64,000 nt of DNA, taken from the NCBI GenBank assembly GCA_949751835.1, contig CATKHK010000007.1:310001-374000 (forward strand), in the 5' to 3' direction. The position numbers were made by a program, and so were the translations under genes. Shown in pieces: positions 53,255 through 61,090 of this stretch (within the stretch, counting starts at the first letter, position 1; the number at the start of each line of letters is the position of its first letter). The notes below the pieces were generated by a model. It did not search any database. It was not told where the DNA came from and saw only the letters and a list, made by a program, of their open reading frames with translations. This stretch comes from Blepharisma japonicum. Its lineage: Eukaryota; Ciliophora; Heterotrichea; Heterotrichida; Blepharismidae.

Positions 53255-53677
53255 TTAATTAAGAGCGATCAATTTAAATAAATTTATCTTAAATCTTATA
53301 AAGATAATAAAATTGTATAATCCTAGATTTTATATTATTTTAGGCTGGCTCTTTCTAAGAAAAGTCTATATATGTATAAATAAATATGCCCACATATAGA
53401 ATATATATCCAAGATGCCATAAATCTTCACTTTATGGCTTAAGAAACTGGATCTTATTTTTTGAAAACTTTTCTTATATTGACTAAATAAATACTTCTTA
53501 TATTTTCTAATAATTTCTGTTTTATTTTCATTTTTATATTCTAGAGCATCCACTTTTCTACATGATAAGATCTATTTTCATTAGTCTTTAAATTTTTTAG
53601 AAAGCTTTTTATTTTCTAATAGATTTATTATCCAAAAACAAGTCGAATTAATTTTATTTATCCATATCATTTCCTAA
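53255..53677. other. intergenic region with a doubtful small frame
   Basis: 423 nt between two plus-strand genes. Holds a 72-codon minus-strand frame (separate entry); otherwise AT-rich spacer. Confidence 0.5.
53335..53553 (-). CDS. doubtful small protein
   Basis: 72 residues, MDALEYKNENKTEIIRKYKK then a basic helix and a Tyr/Ile-rich end (YIYRLFLERASLK). The first half looks like real coding sequence (Lys/Glu helix); the second half is biased by AT-rich DNA. Not preceded by TATAA. No family recognised. Confidence 0.3.
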   Translation of the reverse strand: MDALEYKNENKTEIIRKYKKYLFSQYKKSFQKIRSSFLSHKVKIYGILDIYSICGHIYLYIYRLFLERASLK

Positions 53678-54913
53678 ATGCCACCTAAAAATACTCAAGG
53701 ATCATCAAAAAGACTCTATGACCTCAACTTACAAATTCACTACATAAAAGCCTCCCTAAAGCAATTAGCTCTCGTAAAAATCCGAGCAAAAATAGGCTTC
53801 CAAAAGCAAGAAACTCAAGCAATGCAATATGATTCCTCTAAATCTCAAGTCATTTTTGAGTATCCCGTAACCTTGCAAGACATTTCGATGAAAGAGAAAA
53901 GTGGAACTTTCCAAAAAAAAACAGTATTTCTAATAGTCTTCGAAATTGACGGAAAATCATCGAAAAAATTAGGCAAGGCAAAGTTTGAGTTCTCTGAAAT
54001 CGCAAAGTCAGAAAAACCTATAACTAAGTTAGAAATCCCTATAGAAAAATGCAGTGACCCTAATGCAAAAGTATGCATAAGTGCAGAACTTTCGCATAAT
54101 GAAAGAAGTACCAGAGGCTTCGCAAGCAGTGATTTTATAGTTGGAGGAATTTCAGACTTTGATTACAGTTCAATTGATAGGGAAACTGGCTCTCAGTCAC
54201 TTCTTATTCATGAAGAAGTTGAAGAAGACGAAGAAATATATCCTAGTACAACTCATAGAAGAAGTGTCATTGTGTATGAAAAACCTCCTAATATTGATGA
54301 CTTATTAGGGGGAAATGCAGAATCAGAAACAGTAGGAACAAGTGGAGAGCCAGAAGCAAGAAGTATGGAGTCAGATAAAGACAGTATTTTAACGAAAAGC
54401 TCTACTTCAGAAATGCCTGAAATAAAAAATGTTGATATTCCAGAAGTTCCTAAATTTATTCCTCCTATTCAAAGTCCAGTAATAGACTTTCCTGAAGCTC
54501 CTGAAGCTCATGAAATTCCTGAAGCTCCTAAAGCACTTCCTGCTTTCCAAAGGCCAATAATAGATATTCCTACAAGAAGGAGATCAACGATAGGAAGGGT
54601 ACGTCAGGGCTCTGATCCTGAAGCTTATAAAGAGTTTCCATTTGAAGCTTCATCTCCAAGGAATTTATATATGGCTGTTGCTAAAGAAAATGCAATACAC
54701 CCAAAAGAGTCAAAAATTGAGTCGGAGAGTTCAAGTGAAGATGAGGAACCTATTTTCATTAGTGAGGAAGAAATAGTGAAAAAGATTCCAATAAAAGATA
54801 TGGGGGACACTAAGCCAAATGAAAAATCAAAAACTGAAGAAATGGTTGCTAAAGAAAATCAGTCTGGATTAAGTGAGAGAACTGGAACATGCGCTAAGTG
54901 CACGCTTCTATAA
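53678..54913 (+). CDS. NT-C2 domain protein with CaaX prenylation signal
   Basis: 411 residues. Residues 12-140 fit the N-terminal C2-like (NT-C2) domain of EEIG1/EHBP1 proteins: YDLNLQIHYIKASLKQL, SQVIFEYPVTLQDIS, TVFLIVFEIDGKSSKKLGKA. A long acidic, Pro/Ser-rich disordered region follows with repeated PEAPEAHEIPEAPKA and RRRSTIGRVRQ. The last four residues CTLL, in GTCAKCTLL, are a CaaX box ending in Leu, which favours geranylgeranylation. EHBP1 also ends in a CaaX box and links Rab membranes to actin, so a membrane-cytoskeleton adaptor is a reasonable inference. Confidence 0.78.
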   Translation: MPPKNTQGSSKRLYDLNLQIHYIKASLKQLALVKIRAKIGFQKQETQAMQYDSSKSQVIFEYPVTLQDISMKEKSGTFQKKTVFLIVFEIDGKSSKKLGKAKFEFSEIAKSEKPITKLEIPIEKCSDPNAKVCISAELSHNERSTRGFASSDFIVGGISDFDYSSIDRETGSQSLLIHEEVEEDEEIYPSTTHRRSVIVYEKPPNIDDLLGGNAESETVGTSGEPEARSMESDKDSILTKSSTSEMPEIKNVDIPEVPKFIPPIQSPVIDFPEAPEAHEIPEAPKALPAFQRPIIDIPTRRRSTIGRVRQGSDPEAYKEFPFEASSPRNLYMAVAKENAIHPKESKIESESSSEDEEPIFISEEEIVKKIPIKDMGDTKPNEKSKTEEMVAKENQSGLSERTGTCAKCTLL

Positions 54914-55098
54914 GTTTATTATATGTGTTATAGATTCAATTGAAGATAACTAGGAATAATATTTCTATTAAGAATGTATTTGTTAAAGTAGTTGCAAATT
55001 GCCAAAAATTAAGATAATATTAAATGGAAAATATTATTCAAACGATAAAAAATAAAGTAGAGCAAATATAAAATTTCAAGTGATTTACATAGAAAATG

Positions 55099-55701
55099 CT
55101 ACTCTATTTTAAACCTTGAAGAGTCAGGTATAATCCTTTCCAGCGATTTTATCACTTTATGTTTAGATAGCTTCGGCAAAGCAGCCAAAGAATAAATTGC
55201 ATTGCTGTGAGGAGACCTACTCAAAATTTCTTGTTTAAATCTTTCGCCTTGATGCAACCTCTCTACTTAAATTTTACTTTCTTCGTTCATTTGATGCACA
55301 ATTGTAGGGGTTAATGATTCTCTTAATTCTTCTAATTTTTCAGGGGTCAAATCTCTGTGCTTAAAATGGATAAGCTCATTTACAATTTCTCTCCTATAAT
55401 GGTTCATCATCGCAAGCTGATATGGCATGTTTTGGTCTTCAAATGTTAAAAATTCTTGTTTGGCTCTTCCTTTGTGTAAGCTTAAATCTCTTTTTAGAAA
55501 CTTTCTTCGATTTTGTCTGATTTTCTGAGCTAACTTATCAACTTCGTCATGCAGCTTATTTTGGCAGTTGATAAATCCTGGTTCTGGAGAGTAATTTAGA
55601 GGGCTTATAGAGATTGATGGTTTTTTAGAACTATCAAGCTTTGCAGAACGGGGATTTGATTTAGAATTCCTGCTAGTTAGGGCTTCCCTGGATTTATACA
55701 T
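55099..55701 (-). CDS. unknown helical protein with one mini-intron
   Basis: 195 residues from ATG 55701 (MYKSREALTSRNSKSNPRSA) to TAG 55099-55101. The 15-nt intron 55263-55277 removes an in-frame TAA; without it the protein would end NEESKI. The new C-terminus (RLHQGERFKQEILSRSPHSN, SKHKVIKSLERIIPDSSRFK) is clearly coding-like. The middle is a basic helix (LAQKIRQNRRKFLKRDLSLH). No family recognised. Confidence 0.72.
55263..55277 (-). other. 15-nt intron
   Basis: GTAAAATTTAAGTAG on the minus strand, A at position 10. Removal extends the frame by 51 codons. Confidence 0.85.
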
Positions 55702-56283
55702 ATTTCAATATCATAATCATAACGTAAAAAAAATATTTAAAATTAATATTTGATAAATCCTAGAGTAAGCTAATATCTAACCGCTGAATCGGATAAGATA
55801 ATATTAAGCTAGTATCAAAGTTAAAAATTATTTAATATTTCATACTTGAATCCAAGTATCTCTAAAAAACCACTTTAATAGTCAGTCTGAAGCGCCTATA
55901 TATTCAACTACCCCTTTAAGAATTCAGCATTTTTAATTTCCCGTGAATTGTCTCTCCTATCTCAAATCATTGTCCAAAACTGCATGCCAAGCTCGAAATA
56001 TTTTTATTGTTTTTTAGTCTTCATTATTAGCTAAAAGCGTGCAAACTCTCTCTCATTATGCTTTATTATGCCTTTGATATACCAGGAGTAATAAATATTT
56101 TACTAAACTTATTGTATATTACTTATTAAATTATATTGAGAAATTATGTAGGGCTGATATTTTTATATTGATTTTAAACGGGTAATGTATCTTCATAAAT
56201 CAAAGACGTAAAGGAGTTATTCTAATGATTAGTATAATTTCAAGTTACATCCAAATAATAAATAATTATAAAAAATCAAAAAT
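55702..56283. other. intergenic region with a short coding-like relic
   Basis: 582 nt between divergent genes. AT-rich except for a coding-like patch at 55828-55985 (separate entry). TATAA lies 17 nt before the right-hand gene's ATG. Confidence 0.5.
55828..55985 (-). other. short coding-like stretch, status unclear
   Basis: Minus strand reads MQFWTMIWDRRDNSREIKNA then EFLKG in one frame and VVEYIGASDWLLKWFFRDTW in another, meeting at a GGGG run (55911-55914). A 16-nt intron-like sequence with the right A (55896-55911) would instead give a 35-residue ORF ending TIKVVF. It could be a gene relic, a tiny gene or a sequencing indel. No family recognised. Confidence 0.3.
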
Positions 56284-58038
56284 ATGGGATGCATATCTTC
56301 AAAAACCCACACTTTAATAGTAGATTATGAAGGAACTAAAAAGGAAAAAGCAGGAGGATACACTGACTATTTGCAAGCAAGAAAATGGATATCAAATGAA
56401 TTTCCTCATCTTAGATCTCAAGCATTCCTACTACAAACAATGGATAAGCCTCCAATGACGATAAAAAATTCCCAAGATTTTACAAATGCTTTACGGTTGA
56501 ACCCGAAAGTCTTGAAATTAAAAATTACTTTAGAAAGACCTCAAATCTTAAGCACTGACCCTATAAGTAAGCTTTCCCAAGCAGTTGTAAAAATTAAAAG
56601 TGCAGCTGGGCATATAGAAGGAACAGGTATGCTCATATCAGAAACCTTAATTCTTACCAGTAGCGATGTCCTAAAAGATGATCTTTGCCTAGAAAATTTT
56701 AGTGTTATGTTTTATGATTCCCGATCAACCACAGTTCCATTCGACCTGAACAGATTTTATCATAAATTTGGAATAAATGAGGAAAATTATTTTGCGTTGG
56801 CGAAGCTAAGCTGGTGCAGACAATTAGATGTATTATTACATGATGTCAAACCTGTTCCTTTAGAGTTAGAACCGTCTTCTAGACGAGGAACAAAAGCAGA
56901 TATTTTGTATTATTTAAAGACAAATCCGTCATTAAATAGAAGAGCTGTAGGCTACAATATAGAAAGAGATAAAATAAACCTAGGAGATATTCTATTAGGC
57001 GAAGGAGCTCAGGGTGCTCCAATTTTTGATGAAAATTGTAAGTTACTTGGATTTTTTTCGCCAAAAATTAATGCAGGAATTTCAGTTAAAGGTTTAACTG
57101 AGGAAATAAAAAAGCTGTATAAGAAAGGAAATCATGAATTAGATGATCAAATTGAATATGCTTTTAAAAATTCTAATATAGATCTTCCTGAACAAGATCT
57201 TCAATCGCCAGAAGAAGAACCGACGAATTTATATCTTGAGAGTGCTTGCTACTTGGATTATAAAAATGCAAGTCTCAATTATCAGCATTTTACAGAAACA
57301 AAAATTAGAAAAATTTATAATTGTCCTGCTGATAAAGGGTCCTGCGCTGTGGTCACACCTATTGGGATTATTATTACTGGAAAAAGTATTTCTGGAGACA
57401 CAAATAAAGCATGGCTTTATAATAATGATTTTTCTGACCTGCCAAACACATATGATAGCCACGAGTACCATTGCTCAGTTATGCATGATAACTCTCTCTA
57501 TGTCATTTCTGGAATAAATTCGATGTCAATTGAAATTCTTGACCTCAGCAAACGCCAATGGACAAGGCTTACAAATTTCAGTAAAAATCTCTACAAATCT
57601 TCTTGCACGTCATTAAATAGAAGAATTTATATTTTGGGGGGAATTAAAGGAGAAAAAATATCTCATTCTGTATATTCTCTAGAGGGAAGACAACTGATTA
57701 AACACGCTTTTAAGATGCCTGCATTTATATATGGAGGAGGGTTACTAAATTTAAGTTCGAATCTTGTCATCTACTTTGGAGGAGTTGTGTCGCTGGAAGA
57801 TACATACAAAGAAAAAAATCTAAAATCTTTCATTATTAATATAGATAATGGAAATATTTTAGAAGGAAAGAACCTAGAAGAGTCAATGGAATTCTATACA
57901 GTTCAACCTTATTATAGGAAAAAAGAAGCAATTATATTTTCTACTAAAGGTAAGTTATTGAGATACGATATCAAAAAAGCTAAATTTTTTTATTTCAGTA
58001 TTCAGCTTGAAGAGGCAGAGGACTATAGTGTTGATTAA
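56284..58038 (+). CDS. N-myristoylated PB1-like / trypsin-like pseudoprotease / kelch protein
   Basis: 584 residues, no TGA. MGCISSKTHT gives a dual-acylation signal. Residues 9-80 look like a PB1-type ubiquitin fold (TLIVDYEGTKKEKAGGYTDY, then QDFTNALRLNPKVLKLKITL). Residues 100-290 resemble a trypsin-like protease of the HtrA sort: AVVKIKSAAGHIEGTGMLIS, LILTSSDVL and GEGAQGAPIFDENCKLLGFF. The usual catalytic His (in TAAH) is Asp128 and the catalytic Ser (in GDSGGP) is Gln243, so it should be inactive. The C-terminal 260 residues form kelch-like blades (NRRIYILGGIKGEKISHSVY). PB1 and protease assignments are moderate, kelch stronger. A membrane-bound scaffold is inferred. Confidence 0.75.
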   Translation: MGCISSKTHTLIVDYEGTKKEKAGGYTDYLQARKWISNEFPHLRSQAFLLQTMDKPPMTIKNSQDFTNALRLNPKVLKLKITLERPQILSTDPISKLSQAVVKIKSAAGHIEGTGMLISETLILTSSDVLKDDLCLENFSVMFYDSRSTTVPFDLNRFYHKFGINEENYFALAKLSWCRQLDVLLHDVKPVPLELEPSSRRGTKADILYYLKTNPSLNRRAVGYNIERDKINLGDILLGEGAQGAPIFDENCKLLGFFSPKINAGISVKGLTEEIKKLYKKGNHELDDQIEYAFKNSNIDLPEQDLQSPEEEPTNLYLESACYLDYKNASLNYQHFTETKIRKIYNCPADKGSCAVVTPIGIIITGKSISGDTNKAWLYNNDFSDLPNTYDSHEYHCSVMHDNSLYVISGINSMSIEILDLSKRQWTRLTNFSKNLYKSSCTSLNRRIYILGGIKGEKISHSVYSLEGRQLIKHAFKMPAFIYGGGLLNLSSNLVIYFGGVVSLEDTYKEKNLKSFIINIDNGNILEGKNLEESMEFYTVQPYYRKKEAIIFSTKGKLLRYDIKKAKFFYFSIQLEEAEDYSVD

Positions 58039-58129
58039 TACACATAGTGTTATTAATTATTTATTGCATATCGCTATATCTATTTAAACTAAGAAATCCA
58101 TATTAATCACTCAATTCTAGAATTATAAA

Positions 58130-59854
58130 ATGAGTAGTGCACAAGCATTGGAGTGGAAAGAAAGAGGCAACGCCGCATTTCAGCAGAAAAATTACCAAGA
58201 AGCAATCGAATGCTTCACAAAAGCGCTTGAATTCACCCCAAACGATCACGTGTTTTATTCAAATCGTTCAGCATGCTATGCCAGCTTAGAGCAATATGAC
58301 AAAGCATTAGAAGATGCAGTCAAATGTGTTCAGCTGAAGCCTGATTGGGTAAGAGGATACACACGTAAAGGTCTTGCAGAGTTTTATCTTGGGAAATATA
58401 AAGAATCGGTAGAAACCTACAAAAAAGGACTAGAAATTGAGCCTGGAAATGCTCAGCTTACAGAGGGTTTGCAAAGAGCAGAGCAAGAGCTAAATAAGTC
58501 ATCAAACCCAATGGCGAATCTATTTACTGGGGAAAATCTGGCGAAATTAATGACTCATCCGAAGACAAGAGGATATTTCCAACAGCAAGATTTCATCCAG
58601 TTGCTAACTTTGGTACAGAATAATCCGAATATGATGCAGATGCTTCTGCAGGACCCAAGAGTTATGGATTGTCTTGGAGTATTAATAGGCTTTGATACCA
58701 GTGCTCAGCCAGGAGGGCACGAAGATTCTCATCCTCACGACCATTCTCATGACCATCCTCATGACCACTCTCATGACCATTCTCATGATCATCACCATCA
58801 TGAAGAGCACAAAGAAGCTCCAAAGAAAACTGAAGAAAAGAAGGCAGAAAAGAATGAAGCTCCTAAAGACCCTAATCGAAAATTAACAGCTGAAGAAGAA
58901 AAAGAGCTCGGAAACACTCTCTTCAAAAATAAAAAGTACGAAGAAGCCCTTGAACACTATATCAAAGCTTTAGAAATCAACCCAGACGAAATCACTTACA
59001 TTAATAACAAAGCAGCCTGCTATTTCTCAATGGGACAATTCGATAAAGCCATTGAACTCTGTGATGAAGCTTTAGCAAAGGGAAGAGAAGTTGGAGCTGA
59101 TCTAAGCAAAACTGCAAGAGCACTATCAAGAAAAGGACTAGCTTTAGTGCAATTAGGAAATTTAGAAGAGGGAATTGAACAGATCAAAAAGTCATTAATG
59201 GAGTTCCACGATGATAAATTGAAATTCACACTTAGAGATCTTGAAAAGCAAAAAAAGAAAAAGGACGAACTTGCATATATCAACCCTGAAATTGCTGAAA
59301 CTCACAATAACCAAGCAAATGAGCTCTTCAAGAATGGAAACTTCCCAGGTGCTTTAGTAGAATATGACGAAGCAGTCAAGCGAAATCCAACTTTTGCTAA
59401 ATATTACTCTAACCGTGCAGCTTGCTACATAAAGCTAATGGAATTTCCAAGGGCTTTGACTGACATCAACAAAGCTGTTGAGCTGGATCCAAAGTTCACT
59501 AGAGCGTGGATTAGAAAAGGAAATGTTCACTATAACATGAAGGAGTACCATAAAGCTTTGGAAGCTTATGAAGAAGCAGAAAAGCTAGAACCCAATAATG
59601 ATGAATGCAAGGAAGCGCTGCAAAAGACTATGGCTGCCATACAAAGCGAATCAAGCGGAGTCCCAGATGAAGAAAGAATCAGACATGCAATGGCTGACCC
59701 AGAAATCCAAAATATTCTTAAAGACCCTCAGATGAGCCAGGTGCTCAAAGATATCAGTGAAAACCCAATGTCAGCTGGAAAATATATGACAGATCCGAAG
59801 ATTAGAAACGCAATTAATAAGCTGATAGCTGCAGGCGTTATCAGGACTGGATAA
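58130..59854 (+). CDS. STIP1: Hsp70-Hsp90 organising protein Hop/STI1 with His-rich insert
   Basis: 574 residues. TPR1 (4-105, ALEWKERGNAAFQQKNYQEA), DP1 (about 135-190, NLAKLMTHPKTRGYFQQQDF), TPR2A (about 245-370), TPR2B (about 385-500) and DP2 (about 515-572, MADPEIQNILKDPQMSQVL) are complete and in order. Carboxylate-clamp Lys/Asn/Arg residues for binding EEVD tails are present (KERGNAAF, YSNRSACY, YTRKGLAE). The protein hands clients from Hsp70 to Hsp90. Unusual is a His/Asp-rich insert between DP1 and TPR2A (about 194-226, HPHDHSHDHPHDHSHD). TATAA lies 6 nt before the ATG. Confidence 0.95.
   Translation: MSSAQALEWKERGNAAFQQKNYQEAIECFTKALEFTPNDHVFYSNRSACYASLEQYDKALEDAVKCVQLKPDWVRGYTRKGLAEFYLGKYKESVETYKKGLEIEPGNAQLTEGLQRAEQELNKSSNPMANLFTGENLAKLMTHPKTRGYFQQQDFIQLLTLVQNNPNMMQMLLQDPRVMDCLGVLIGFDTSAQPGGHEDSHPHDHSHDHPHDHSHDHSHDHHHHEEHKEAPKKTEEKKAEKNEAPKDPNRKLTAEEEKELGNTLFKNKKYEEALEHYIKALEINPDEITYINNKAACYFSMGQFDKAIELCDEALAKGREVGADLSKTARALSRKGLALVQLGNLEEGIEQIKKSLMEFHDDKLKFTLRDLEKQKKKKDELAYINPEIAETHNNQANELFKNGNFPGALVEYDEAVKRNPTFAKYYSNRAACYIKLMEFPRALTDINKAVELDPKFTRAWIRKGNVHYNMKEYHKALEAYEEAEKLEPNNDECKEALQKTMAAIQSESSGVPDEERIRHAMADPEIQNILKDPQMSQVLKDISENPMSAGKYMTDPKIRNAINKLIAAGVIRTG
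58722..58800 (+). repeat. 12-bp-type coding repeat, His-Asp rich
   Basis: Imperfect units of CATGACCATTCT/CCT encode alternating His-Asp-His-Ser/Pro in the Hop linker. In-frame, six or so copies; probably grown by slippage. Confidence 0.85.
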
Positions 59855-59880
59855 ATAACTAAGGAGAATAGTGACAAAAA

Positions 59881-60606
59881 TTATGTTTTACATTTACAGA
59901 TTAAAGTACCTTCATTGTAGGCTTTAAGTTTCTGTCTACGAGTCATCCTTGTTTCTGTGTATAAAAGGCAAAGGCATGGCAGAGGGGGTATCTTTTCTGT
60001 TTCCCGCCACCATTTTCGCGGGGCTTCTGGAGTCCTTTTCTTATACTTTCGGGGCTTTTTTCTTTGAATATTTGATAAGCCAAGGCTGATTTTTCTAATT
60101 TCATTTTGAAAATTTATTTGCTGGTTTTTCATTTCTTCTGTCATATATTGCAATTCATCTTTTAAATTGTTTATTTCATTTTTATTTGCAGCTTCATTTA
60201 GAATATTATCAATTTTATCAATCATCTCACCCTTGATTTCTTTATACTCTTCTTTCGATTTCTCTGTTTCTTTTTGGTTATTTTGCACAAAAGCATCAAT
60301 CATCTGTAAAGTCATTTTTTGGTTATTATCAATAATCATCTTAAACATATCACAAATATCGCTTCTGAAAGAATTAAAGTGATCCTGAGAAATACTTGGA
60401 GGGCCAATTAATGTAGAATCACTGAAAACTGAGAGAGTGTCGTCATTTTGTGTAAGCTTTGTGTCACTAGACTGAGAAAAAGGATTTTGTCTAAAGCTTG
60501 AAAATTGTGAGCTTTGACTACGAAATGGGGCACCGGTGCTAGATTTCATTTGATTACAGTGTGGAGGGTGGAATCTCCCAAAGGAGCGTTGAGATGGAAT
60601 GCTCAT
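59881..60606 (-). CDS. unknown protein with coiled coil and Cys-containing C-terminus
   Basis: 241 residues. The N-terminal 75 residues are Ser/Gln/Phe-rich (QSSQFSSFRQNPFSQSSDTK). A helical coiled coil runs from about 85 to 175 (DNNQKMTLQMIDAFVQNNQK, EINNLKDELQYMTEEMKNQQ). The C-terminus is basic (RKKPRKYKKRTPEAPRKWWR) with four cysteines (PCLCLL and ICKC). The latter might bind metal. No family recognised. It is convergent with Hop, 26 nt apart. Confidence 0.68.
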   Translation of the reverse strand: MSIPSQRSFGRFHPPHCNQMKSSTGAPFRSQSSQFSSFRQNPFSQSSDTKLTQNDDTLSVFSDSTLIGPPSISQDHFNSFRSDICDMFKMIIDNNQKMTLQMIDAFVQNNQKETEKSKEEYKEIKGEMIDKIDNILNEAANKNEINNLKDELQYMTEEMKNQQINFQNEIRKISLGLSNIQRKKPRKYKKRTPEAPRKWWRETEKIPPLPCLCLLYTETRMTRRQKLKAYNEGTLICKCKT

Positions 60607-61090
60607 TTTGAAATTAATATGGAGCTATTTAATAAAATAAGCCTGCTATTTATAATTATAAAATTAATAGTTTACCATTAAAGTGATATATTATATTTCA
60701 GTATTTTGAAATCTAAATTATAATAAAATTTATCTACATATTAATAACTTAAAAAATAAATAAAAATTCTATATTTATTACTATTAATTTGCAATTTTTT
60801 CAATCCAATAAGTCTAGTTTTTATTAAAAATATAAATACCCTTAACATTAAGCCGAAATATAATTTCATTCTCAACTTACCATCGGACTCCATATGAAAT
60901 TTCCAGCAAAATCATATTACCATTTTAAATTTCCTGAAACCAATTTTGCATCAGATGGACTATATCCTCAATTCAAATATTAATAATTTTTCTATTTTTA
61001 GCCTGCATATCTCGAATAACTTCATGAAATTTTCAAAATAGTTCCTTTCATAATCAAAACCTTTATAATAATCTCTATTCAAAACGTGAA
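60607..61090. other. intergenic region between divergent genes
   Basis: 484 nt, AT-rich. A 29-codon frame (60894-60983) looks somewhat coding-like but is too short to call. Confidence 0.5.

Noticed and set aside
60894-60983. 29-codon frame MKFPAKSYYHFKFPETNFAS...
   Set aside because: Looks somewhat coding-like but is too short, with no upstream exon or signal.
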